Of a DNA stretch of 5,302 nt, positions 1 to 5,196 are shown one piece after another. Numbering within the stretch: position 1 is the stretch's first letter; each line of letters opens with the position of its first letter. Made by a program: the position numbers and the translations under genes. The notes beneath the pieces were generated by a model. That model worked only from the letters and a program-made list of their open reading frames with translations, had not been told where the DNA came from and searched no databases. Source of the DNA: an uncultured Lachnoclostridium sp. (GTDB lineage Bacteria > Bacillota > Clostridia > Lachnospirales > Lachnospiraceae); contig CATZVV010000149.1 of the NCBI GenBank assembly GCA_958425285.1, positions 1 through 5,302 of the forward strand. The letters run 5' to 3'.

Positions 1-733
1 CATAAATTGCTACATTTCCAGCACCGGAAATAGCAACAACTTTACCTGCAATATCAATACCGTTACATTTCAACATTTCATTAACAAGATATAATAAACC
101 ATAACCAGTTGCTTCCGTTCGAGCTAAAGAACCTCCATATGTAAGGCCTTTTCCTGTAAGCACGCCCTCGTATACCCCGCGAATTCGTTTATACTGTCCG
201 AACATATAGCCAATTTCTCTTCCACCAACACCGATATCCCCTGCAGGTACGTCTGTATCTGCCCCGATGTATTTGCAAAGTTCTGTCATAAAGCTCTGGC
301 AGAATGCCATAATTTCTCTATCCGATTTTCCCTTTGGATCAAAATCCGAACCACCTTTACCGCCACCAATTGGCAGACCGGTCAAAGAGTTCTTAAAAAT
401 CTGCTCGAAACCTAAAAATTTAATAATTCCTAAATTTACGGAAGGATGGAAACGAAGTCCTCCTTTATAAGGTCCGATTGCTCCATTGAATTGAACACGG
501 TATCCAGTATTTACATGGACTTTTCCGTTATCATCAACCCAAGGCACACGGAATTTAAATTGTCTCTCTGGATTTACTAATCTTTCAAGTAATGCATCCT
601 TACGAAACTTCTCTTCATTTGCCTCTACAACTGGGCGAAGAGATTCAAGCACTTCTTTGGCTGCTTGGTGGAACTCAGGTTCTGCCGGATTCTGTGCAAT
701 TACCTGTTCCAATACCTCGTCTACGTATGACAT
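1..733 (-). CDS. gdhA: Glutamate dehydrogenase, N-terminal 244 residues (3' end beyond window)
   Basis: Cytoplasmic enzyme interconverting 2-oxoglutarate plus ammonium and L-glutamate with NAD(P)H, linking carbon and nitrogen metabolism. I translated it by hand from the ATG at 731-733: the frame stays open to the window edge, giving 244 of about 445 expected residues. The hexameric-class N-terminal domain is complete. Substrate-site motifs are GPYKGGLRFHPS (87-98) with K90, K114 before NSLTGLP, GGGKGGSDFDP (123-133) with catalytic K126, and PAGDIGVG (163-170) with catalytic D166. These match C. symbiosum GDH K89, K113, K125 and D165 with an offset of one. The Rossmann fold begins at ISGAGNVA (235-242), which looks more like NADP-type enzymes (SGSGNVA) than the C. 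symbiosum NAD enzyme (GFGNVA), but the main cofactor-selecting residues are off-window. The start is set by AAGGAGGTA with GGAGG 7 nt upstream. It has its own likely promoter and is probably not functionally tied to the upstream genes. Confidence 0.96.
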   Translation of the reverse strand, partial: MSYVDEVLEQVIAQNPAEPEFHQAAKEVLESLRPVVEANEEKFRKDALLERLVNPERQFKFRVPWVDDNGKVHVNTGYRVQFNGAIGPYKGGLRFHPSVNLGIIKFLGFEQIFKNSLTGLPIGGGKGGSDFDPKGKSDREIMAFCQSFMTELCKYIGADTDVPAGDIGVGGREIGYMFGQYKRIRGVYEGVLTGKGLTYGGSLARTEATGYGLLYLVNEMLKCNGIDIAGKVVAISGAGNVAIY

Positions 734-760
734 GGTACTACCTCCTTGTTTTTTTATCAC

Positions 761-777
761 TTCATATTATATATGAA
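761..777. repeat. 7-bp inverted repeat over the gdhA -10 box
   Basis: TTCATAT (761-767) and ATATGAA (771-777) are perfect inverted copies separated by three bases, and the repeat covers the whole proposed -10 box. Its position suits a repressor operator for a nitrogen-regulated gene, but it is entirely AT-rich apart from one G/C pair and may be fortuitous. I do not recognise it as the site of a named regulator. Confidence 0.4.
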
Positions 778-794
778 CTTGACATAATAAACAA
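766..794 (-). promoter_or_regulatory. Candidate sigma-A promoter of gdhA
   Basis: On the minus strand a perfect -10 box TATAAT (766-771) lies 17 nt downstream of TTGTTT (789-794), a weak -35 with three of six consensus bases. Transcription would start near 758-760 and give a 5' leader of roughly 25 nt with a strong SD. The upstream gene lepB ends at 835 and I see no terminator hairpin in the 101-nt gap, so read-through could add to gdhA expression. The call rests on the -10 and spacing, and AT-rich sequence makes chance matches fairly common. Confidence 0.5.
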
Positions 795-834
795 GAATTT
801 TTTCCTTTTTTCTACCTCTTTCATACCATTTTTT

Positions 835-1617
835 TTACTCCTCTGAATGACTCAATGTACCAAAGGTGTCAAATGGATATATTCTAAGCCATGCCCTGCC
901 TGAAATTTCATCCTTGTGAACAACCCCAACTTCTGCCTTTCTGCTGTCAACGCTACTATTTCTATTATCTCCCAGAACAAAATATTCATCCTTTCCCAAG
1001 ATAATTTCCTCTTTCGCAAGACCTGCGTCTTCCATCGGTTCATTCCCATACGAATCAACCAATAATTTCCCATTAATATAGACAACTCCTTCTTTTATCT
1101 GAATCATCTCGCCGGGCAGACCAACAATGCGTTTAATGTAGTACACCCCTTTTGCATAAGGAAATACAATTACATCAAAACGCGAAGGTTCTCTAAAATA
1201 GTAGCTCATTTTTTCTACAATAATCTGATCTCCATCATGAAGTGTTGTTTCCATAGAAGAGCCTTCCACCTCTGTATGATATGCCACAAACTGTGTAATT
1301 CCAAAAGAAATGGCAATCGCCAGAAAAACACTTACTGCCACAAAAAAGATACCTCTCAAAACACCTCCGTGGTTCTCATCCTCCTCTTGTTCATCTGCTT
1401 CCGTAGAGTTAACCAGGATCGGACTTTCTGTAACCGCCAGTTCATCTTCTTTCAATCCGCCAGCCTCATCGGTTTCTGGTAAATCTTCTGCTAAAATCTG
1501 TTCAATTGCTTCTGTCATCTCCGGGCGCATTGGATGAATTAATTCTTTATGTTCATAAAAAGATTTTATTTCCTCACAAACGGAGAGACTTTCTTCAATT
1601 TCTTCTTCCGTAGTCAT
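835..1617 (-). CDS. lepB: Type I signal peptidase with acidic N-terminal extension (second copy)
   Basis: Membrane serine protease (S26 family) that removes signal peptides from exported proteins on the outer face of the membrane. From ATG 1615-1617 it has 260 residues. Residues 1-83 are a cytosolic segment with about 28 Glu/Asp against 4 Lys/Arg. One membrane span follows at about 86-112. Box B is EGSSMETTL with nucleophile S121; box D is YIKRIVGLPGE with general base K162; box E is GDNRNSSVDSR (216-226). The catalytic set is complete, so I expect an active enzyme. The extension is unusual: Gram-positive signal peptidases normally have a short cytosolic tail. The frame opens further upstream at a TTG (1636-1638) overlapping the rbgA stop and at ATG 1627-1629, but GGAGG at 1623-1627 favours the ATG used here. 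It lies 17 nt after rbgA and is probably cotranscribed with it. It is paralogous to the peptidase gene upstream of rbgA. Confidence 0.93.
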   Translation of the reverse strand: MTTEEEIEESLSVCEEIKSFYEHKELIHPMRPEMTEAIEQILAEDLPETDEAGGLKEDELAVTESPILVNSTEADEQEEDENHGGVLRGIFFVAVSVFLAIAISFGITQFVAYHTEVEGSSMETTLHDGDQIIVEKMSYYFREPSRFDVIVFPYAKGVYYIKRIVGLPGEMIQIKEGVVYINGKLLVDSYGNEPMEDAGLAKEEIILGKDEYFVLGDNRNSSVDSRKAEVGVVHKDEISGRAWLRIYPFDTFGTLSHSEE

Positions 1618-1622
1618 ATTTT

Positions 1623-1627
1623 CCTCC
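1623..1627 (-). promoter_or_regulatory. Ribosome binding site deciding the lepB (second copy) start
   Basis: GGAGG on the minus strand sits 5 nt before ATG 1615-1617 and lies inside any reading frame begun further upstream. The upstream alternatives, TTG 1636-1638 and ATG 1627-1629, have only a partial AGGA at poorer spacing. The choice changes the protein by three to seven residues at its N terminus and nothing functional. Confidence 0.65.
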
Positions 1628-1634
1628 ATTCCAA

Positions 1635-2492
1635 TCAATCCTGCTCAAATTGCGTAGGCAATTCCAATGTAATTCTTCCAATCTTTCCATTTCTAAAATC
1701 ATCCAGAAGAAGCGCCGCTGCTTTTTCACAATCTGGTTCATCTCCTGTTTTCTTACATCCACGCTGTAAAGCAATTGCATAAAGGGTACCAACAGCATCT
1801 TCTACATTTTCAATACTATAATAATTCGATAATACTCTAGGATAAGTTACATTTAAAAAACGTATTAACTCTAATGCTAAATCGACTTTTTGTAAAATCT
1901 CATCCTTGATGGAACCAATGAAAGCAAGTCGCAGCCCAACCATCTGGTCTTCAAACTTAGGCCACAAAATTCCGGGGGTATCCAGCAACTCTACCTGTTT
2001 ATTTAGGCGAATCCATTGCTTACCTTTCGTAACACCGGGTTTGTTTCCGGTTTTCGTACACGCTCTCCCTGCAAAACTATTTATAAATGTAGACTTTCCT
2101 ACATTCGGAATCCCTACAATCATCGCCCGAACTGGTCTGTTTAAAATGCCTCTCTTACGATCTCTTTCTATTTTTTCTCTGCAGGCCTTCTGAATAATCT
2201 GGTTAACATTCTTAACCCCCTGTCCACTCTTGGAATTAACCATTGCTACATAGCAACCCTGCTTTTCCAAAAATGCTTTCCACCTGGCATTTGCATCTTC
2301 ATCTGCCAAATCATATTTATTCAATAACATAATTCTTGATTTATTTCCTGCCATCTGGTCAATATCCGGATTTTTACTACTCAACGGAACTCTTGCATCT
2401 ACTAACTCAATGACAAGGTCAATTAGCTTCATATCCTCCTGCATCATACGTTTTGCCTTTGTCATATGACCCGGGTACCATTGAAAATGCAT
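1635..2492 (-). CDS. rbgA: Ribosome biogenesis GTPase RbgA (YlqF)
   Basis: Circularly permuted GTPase needed for late assembly of the 50S subunit; in Bacillus subtilis it promotes late incorporation of proteins such as L16. It has 285 residues, close to the 282 of the B. subtilis protein. The G motifs appear in permuted order: G4 NKYD (58-61), G5 SKSG (87-90), G1 GIPNVGKST (127-135), G2 with T155 in PGVT, and G3 DTPG (171-174). The N terminus MHFQWYPGHM carries His9, the residue implicated in ribosome-stimulated GTP hydrolysis. A helical C-terminal domain (about 190-285) matches the family's RNA/ribosome-binding region. The start is fixed by AAGGAGGAG about 6 nt upstream. It sits between two signal peptidase genes, 14 nt after one and 17 nt before the other. 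In B. subtilis rbgA follows rplS directly and precedes rnhB, so both junctions differ here. Confidence 0.97.
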   Translation of the reverse strand: MHFQWYPGHMTKAKRMMQEDMKLIDLVIELVDARVPLSSKNPDIDQMAGNKSRIMLLNKYDLADEDANARWKAFLEKQGCYVAMVNSKSGQGVKNVNQIIQKACREKIERDRKRGILNRPVRAMIVGIPNVGKSTFINSFAGRACTKTGNKPGVTKGKQWIRLNKQVELLDTPGILWPKFEDQMVGLRLAFIGSIKDEILQKVDLALELIRFLNVTYPRVLSNYYSIENVEDAVGTLYAIALQRGCKKTGDEPDCEKAAALLLDDFRNGKIGRITLELPTQFEQD

Positions 2493-2506
2493 TTTTCTCC
2501 TCCTTT

Positions 2507-3121
2507 CTATCCTTCGCTCTCTTCCTTCTTATTCTCAATTGTAGGACCACCAATGAGAGAAAAAGGACTTTTCTTAAATACAACCTGCCCTGCTATATTC
2601 TTCTTTTTTACATTGCCAAAACTCCGAAAACGGCTGTCCTCGCTATCATTTCGACTATCTCCCAGTACAAAATATTCATCTTTCCCCAGAGTTAACTCGG
2701 ATTGTGCAAGACCCCCGCTCTCCATAAGCGGCATCTCATATTTTTCCTCAATTTCTTCTCCATTAATAAAAACTTTACCATTCTCAATCTTAACCTTCTC
2801 TCCGGGCAGACCAACAATCCGGCGTACAGTAAGCAGACTCTCTTCCCACGCATCTTCTTCATCCGTCTGGTAAAAAGCTATAATATCGCCTCTGCCAGGT
2901 GATAATATCAAATAGGATATCTTACTGATAATAATATCCTGTCCATTCACTAACGTATCCTCCATAGAACTTCCTACCATGGAACTCCGAATAAAACAAA
3001 AATGAACAAGCAGATAAGCCCCTAAAATAACAATGGCAATTTCCACCAGCCAGCATACTGCTCCCTTTATTAACTTCTTTCGCTTTTCTTTTTTCTGTTC
3101 TTCTTCAAAGTGGAAATTCAT
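2507..3121 (-). CDS. lepB: Type I signal peptidase homologue with Arg at the catalytic Lys position (first copy)
   Basis: S26-family signal peptidase homologue of 204 residues: a lysine/glutamate-rich cytosolic tail (about 1-19), one membrane span (about 20-43), then the extracytoplasmic catalytic domain. Box B is VGSSMEDTL with the expected nucleophile S52. Box E is GDSRNDSEDSR (154-164). Box D reads LTVRRIVGLPGE, so the residue aligned with the general-base lysine (E. coli LepB K145, B. subtilis SipS K83) is R100, codon CGC at 2822-2824. The paralogue downstream has Lys here. Activity by the normal Ser/Lys mechanism is therefore uncertain. I chose ATG 3119-3121, which has AAAGGA 11 nt upstream, a rather long spacing. 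The open frame extends back to about 3211, but that stretch is occupied by the rplS terminator. It probably starts the lepB-rbgA-lepB unit, although I see no strong promoter. Fold assignment is secure; enzymatic activity is not. Confidence 0.92.
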   Translation of the reverse strand: MNFHFEEEQKKEKRKKLIKGAVCWLVEIAIVILGAYLLVHFCFIRSSMVGSSMEDTLVNGQDIIISKISYLILSPGRGDIIAFYQTDEEDAWEESLLTVRRIVGLPGEKVKIENGKVFINGEEIEEKYEMPLMESGGLAQSELTLGKDEYFVLGDSRNDSEDSRFRSFGNVKKKNIAGQVVFKKSPFSLIGGPTIENKKEESEG

Positions 3122-3170
3122 GTTGTATAATTTCCTTTCTACTATAGAAATTTTAATTTTGTATCGGTTC

Positions 3171-3202
3171 AAAAAAAGGGACAAACTGAAGTTGTCCCTT
3201 TT
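3171..3202 (-). terminator. Intrinsic terminator after rplS
   Basis: On the minus strand AAAAGGGACAA (3192-3202) pairs with TTGTCCCTTTT (3174-3184) in a perfect 11-bp stem with a 7-nt loop, and the T run extends to seven residues. It begins 14 nt after the rplS stop codon, which is followed at once by an in-frame TGA. The hairpin ends the ribosomal-protein operon. The A-rich flank gives it some potential in the other direction too, but no plus-strand gene needs it. Confidence 0.88.
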
Positions 3203-3215
3203 ATTTAGCAACTCA

Positions 3216-3563
3216 TTATTTAACTAACTCTTTTACCTTTGCCGCTTTACCTACACGGTCACGTAAGTAGTTAAGTTTTGCACGCCTTACTTTACCGAGG
3301 CGAACCACCTCGACTTTTTCTACAATTGGAGAATGTAATGGCCATGTTTTTTCTACACCAACACCATTTGAGTTTTTACGAATTGTAAAAGTTTCACGGT
3401 TGCTTCCACCCTGTCTCTTTAATACAACACCTTCAAAAACCTGCGTTCTTTCACGGGAACCTTCTTTTACCTTTGCATATACTTTTACAGTATCTCCTAC
3501 ATGAAATTCTGCAACTTCTGTTTTACACTGTTCCTGCTCAATTTTTTTAATAATTTCGTTCAT
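3216..3563 (-). CDS. rplS: 50S ribosomal protein L19
   Basis: Large-subunit protein located at the interface with the 30S subunit, contributing to intersubunit bridges. It has 115 residues, the normal bacterial length. Family motifs are visible in order: FHVGDTVKVYAKVKEGSRER (20-39), QVFEGVVLKRQGG (41-53), the ETFTIRKNSNGVGVEKTWPLHSP block (57-79), and the basic LGKVRRAKLNYLRDR (89-103). AGGAGG lies 7 nt before the ATG. It is the last gene of the rpsP-trmD group, ending in tandem stops TAA TGA just before a strong terminator. An 85-nt leader separates it from trmD, leaving room for its own regulation, in contrast to the overlap of rimM and trmD. Confidence 0.98.
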   Translation of the reverse strand: MNEIIKKIEQEQCKTEVAEFHVGDTVKVYAKVKEGSRERTQVFEGVVLKRQGGSNRETFTIRKNSNGVGVEKTWPLHSPIVEKVEVVRLGKVRRAKLNYLRDRVGKAAKVKELVK

Positions 3564-3648
3564 TGTTGTTCCTCCTAAATGTTTTTTGATGTTCTTAAAT
3601 GAATATATTCACCAGAGGACCATCTATCTTCACAACATTAATAATTTA
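3564..3648 (-). promoter_or_regulatory. rplS leader region, possible L19 autoregulatory leader
   Basis: This 85-nt gap between trmD and rplS is long for an operon with otherwise tight joins. Low-GC Gram-positives are known to carry an L19 leader RNA at this site. What I can see is a perfect 12-bp palindrome TGAATATATTCA (3600-3611) and a short AATGTT/AACATT complementarity whose second arm lies close to the SD. I cannot see a strong hairpin or the family consensus by eye, so the leader call is inference from position. Confidence 0.25.
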
Positions 3649-4356
3649 TCACAATTCTTTCTGAATTGCAATATGTTTTTCAAATAAATCTGGTCTTCTT
3701 TCTCTGGTCCGCTCCAAAGACTTTTCGTATCTCCATTTTTCAATCTTTGCGTGGTGACCTGAAAGAAGAATATCGGGTACTTTCTTTCCCAAAATTTCTT
3801 CTGGTCTGGTATACTGCGGATATTCCAGAAGATAGTCCGAAAAACTTTCCGTCACAGCAGAATCTTCGTTATTGAGCACACCTTTTACCAATCTTGAAAC
3901 AGCATCCATTACAACCATTGCCGGAAGTTCTCCACCAGTTAATACATAATCACCAATTGATACTTCATCCGTTACAATTTCCTCCAAAACCCGCTCATCA
4001 ATGCCCTCATAGTGACCACAAAGAAAGATCAGATTATCTTCTTCAGCAAATTCTTGTGCCATCTTCTGATTAAAAACCTTCCCCTGTGGAGTCAGATATA
4101 CAACACGCGTCTTTTTCTCTCCGATCCGCTCTTTAATTGCCTCATAGGTTCGGAAAACCGGCTCTGCCTGCATAACCATTCCAGCCCCCCCTCCATACGG
4201 ATAGTCATCTACTTTTTTATGTTTATCCAAAGTATAATCACGAATATTAACAGCATACAGCGAAATATATCCCGCTTCGATAGCTCGCCCTGTAATACTT
4301 GTATTCATACCCGAATCAATCATATCTGGAAACAACGTCATCACATAATAATTCAT
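3649..4356 (-). CDS. trmD: tRNA (guanine-N1)-methyltransferase, m1G37
   Basis: SPOUT-class homodimeric enzyme that transfers a methyl group from S-adenosylmethionine to N1 of G37 in tRNAs with G36, preventing +1 frameshifting. It has 235 residues, within the family range. Motifs are YGGGAGM (54-60), the trefoil-knot SAM site YLTPQG (87-92), LCGHYEGIDER (112-122) and IGDYVLTGGELP (134-145), then YTRPE and LSGHHAKIEKWR (198-209) in the C-terminal tRNA-binding domain. R155 matches E. coli R154. The residue 15 positions on, D169 in E. coli and proposed as general base, is E170 here. The start codon overlaps the rimM stop as ATGA, with only a weak SD in the end of rimM, so translational coupling to rimM is likely. 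Confidence 0.97.
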   Translation of the reverse strand: MNYYVMTLFPDMIDSGMNTSITGRAIEAGYISLYAVNIRDYTLDKHKKVDDYPYGGGAGMVMQAEPVFRTYEAIKERIGEKKTRVVYLTPQGKVFNQKMAQEFAEEDNLIFLCGHYEGIDERVLEEIVTDEVSIGDYVLTGGELPAMVVMDAVSRLVKGVLNNEDSAVTESFSDYLLEYPQYTRPEEILGKKVPDILLSGHHAKIEKWRYEKSLERTRERRPDLFEKHIAIQKEL

Positions 4357-4877
4357 TCCATCAATCCATTCATCACAATTACTTCTACTATTTTATGTCT
4401 TGTATCAATCTTTTTTACACACTCCGGAATAACTGGAAATAAAACCTCTTTTCCATCCGGCAATTTTACCACGTAAACATCATTCGCACCTGTTTGAAGG
4501 ACCTCCATCAATTCTCCGATTTTTCGACCCGAATTGTCACCACTCTCATATTCATATACATCTGCACCAATAATGTCACAAATAAAATATTCCCCTTCTT
4601 TTAACGGAACTGCATGCTCCCTGCTCACAAGCAAATCACATTTTCGAAAACACTCAACCTCATTTATATGATTAAATTCTTTAAATTTAAGAATCACTAT
4701 ATTTTTAAAGAACTTACAATATTCAACATGTACTTCAATATCTTCTTTCTTCGTCCGGATAACAGCATTTTTTAATTTTTTAAATCGTTTGCTATCATCT
4801 GTGGTTGGAAAAACTTTGACCTCACCCTGAAGTCCATGGGTAGTCGTTATTACTCCGACCCTCAGCATATCTTTCAT
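4353..4877 (-). CDS. rimM: Ribosome maturation factor RimM
   Basis: Binds the 30S subunit through S19 and assists late folding of the 16S rRNA 3' (head) domain. It has 174 residues, typical for the family. The N-terminal RimM barrel opens with RVGVITTTHGLQGEVKVFP (6-24), including the diagnostic HGLQGEVKV. The PRC-barrel domain covers about 97-170, with GANDVYVV (130-137) and LFPVIPECVKKID (146-158). I chose ATG 4875-4877 because GGAGG lies 5 nt upstream. ATG 4887-4889 overlaps that SD, and a TTG at 4923-4925 falls inside a hairpin. The gene ends ATGA into trmD, so the two products are made in coupled fashion. It follows khpA after 68 nt that contain a stable hairpin. B. subtilis has an additional gene, ylqD, at this junction, which is absent here. 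Confidence 0.96.
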   Translation of the reverse strand: MKDMLRVGVITTTHGLQGEVKVFPTTDDSKRFKKLKNAVIRTKKEDIEVHVEYCKFFKNIVILKFKEFNHINEVECFRKCDLLVSREHAVPLKEGEYFICDIIGADVYEYESGDNSGRKIGELMEVLQTGANDVYVVKLPDGKEVLFPVIPECVKKIDTRHKIVEVIVMNGLME

Positions 4878-4882
4878 TCTTA

Positions 4883-4887
4883 CCTCC
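4883..4887 (-). promoter_or_regulatory. Ribosome binding site deciding the rimM start
   Basis: GGAGG on the minus strand, 5 nt before ATG 4875-4877. It overlaps the alternative ATG at 4887-4889, so that codon cannot use it. The frame begins directly with the conserved RimM barrel sequence, which supports the shorter product. Confidence 0.75.
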
Positions 4888-4913
4888 ATCCACAATAGAC
4901 CACCATGTAAACA

Positions 4914-4937
4914 CACCGCCTGCAAAAGCAGACGGTG
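4914..4937 (-). other. Stable RNA hairpin between khpA and rimM
   Basis: On the minus strand CACCGTCTGC (4928-4937) pairs with GCAGGCGGTG (4914-4923) around a TTTT loop: a 10-bp GC-rich stem with one G-U pair. What follows is TGTTTACA rather than a T run, so it is not a standard intrinsic terminator. It sits 8 nt after the khpA stop and 36 nt before rimM. It could partly attenuate transcription, mark an RNA processing site, or protect the 3' end of an upstream rpsP-khpA message. Confidence 0.7.
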
Positions 4938-4945
4938 CTAGTGAC

Positions 4946-5176
4946 CTATTGCTGAATATCCACAATAATTTTTTTGTTTGTTTTTGATCCGGAAGCCCGG
5001 ACAACCGTACGGATTGCTTTTGCTATTCGGCCCTGCTTTCCAATTACTTTGCCCATGTCAGCCGGCGCAACTGTCAATTTAAGAATAATCTCCTTGTCTG
5101 TCTCCGTTTCAAGGACAACGATTTGTCCCGGATCATCCACAAGAGCAGCCGCTATTACCTCAACTAATTCTTTCAT
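4946..5176 (-). CDS. khpA: KH-domain RNA-binding protein KhpA (YlqC)
   Basis: Small cytoplasmic RNA-binding protein of 76 residues. In streptococci and other Firmicutes it works with KhpB (Jag) as an RNA chaperone affecting cell elongation and division. The single type II KH domain has its diagnostic loop in GKVIGKQGR, with GXXG at 46-49 (G-K-Q-G), followed by the helix RIAKAIRTVVRASG and the terminal strand KKIIVDIQQ. Length and N terminus MKELVEVIAAALVD match the family. AGGAGG lies 6 nt upstream. It follows rpsP by 20 nt, the conserved Firmicutes position between rpsP and rimM, so it should be cotranscribed with S16. The RNA partners cannot be read from the sequence. Confidence 0.95.
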   Translation of the reverse strand: MKELVEVIAAALVDDPGQIVVLETETDKEIILKLTVAPADMGKVIGKQGRIAKAIRTVVRASGSKTNKKIIVDIQQ

Positions 5177-5196
5177 ATTAAGCCTCCTCTGTGGTA

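Noticed and set aside
734..834. A terminator between the second lepB and gdhA
   Set aside because: I looked for a GC-rich stem followed by a T run on the minus strand and found only A-rich sequence without pairing; none is supported.
2453..2873. Plus-strand open frames across the rbgA and first lepB region, up to 135 codons
   Set aside because: They are antisense shadows of well-identified genes, with no recognisable domain and low-complexity Ser/Phe-rich translations.
3141..3172. Candidate promoter for the lepB-rbgA-lepB unit: TATAGT (3141-3146) with TTGAAC (3167-3172) on the minus strand
   Set aside because: The spacer is 20 nt, too long for a normal sigma-A promoter, and the region is so AT-rich that such matches are expected. 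A promoter somewhere in 3122-3175 is still likely because a terminator lies just upstream.
3122..3211. A longer first lepB frame adding 30 residues at the N terminus
   Set aside because: The added codons run through the rplS terminator hairpin, lack an SD, and precede a start that leads directly into a normal cytosolic tail and membrane span.
4012..4476. A 154-codon plus-strand open frame opposite trmD and rimM
   Set aside because: It lies antisense to two conserved coding genes; its Ile/His/Thr/Ser-rich translation is what the reverse complement of AT-rich coding sequence yields.
4878..4925. A longer RimM starting at TTG 4923-4925
   Set aside because: The codon lies in the loop-side part of a hairpin with no SD, and the extra residues do not belong to the RimM domain; ATG 4875-4877 has GGAGG at proper spacing.
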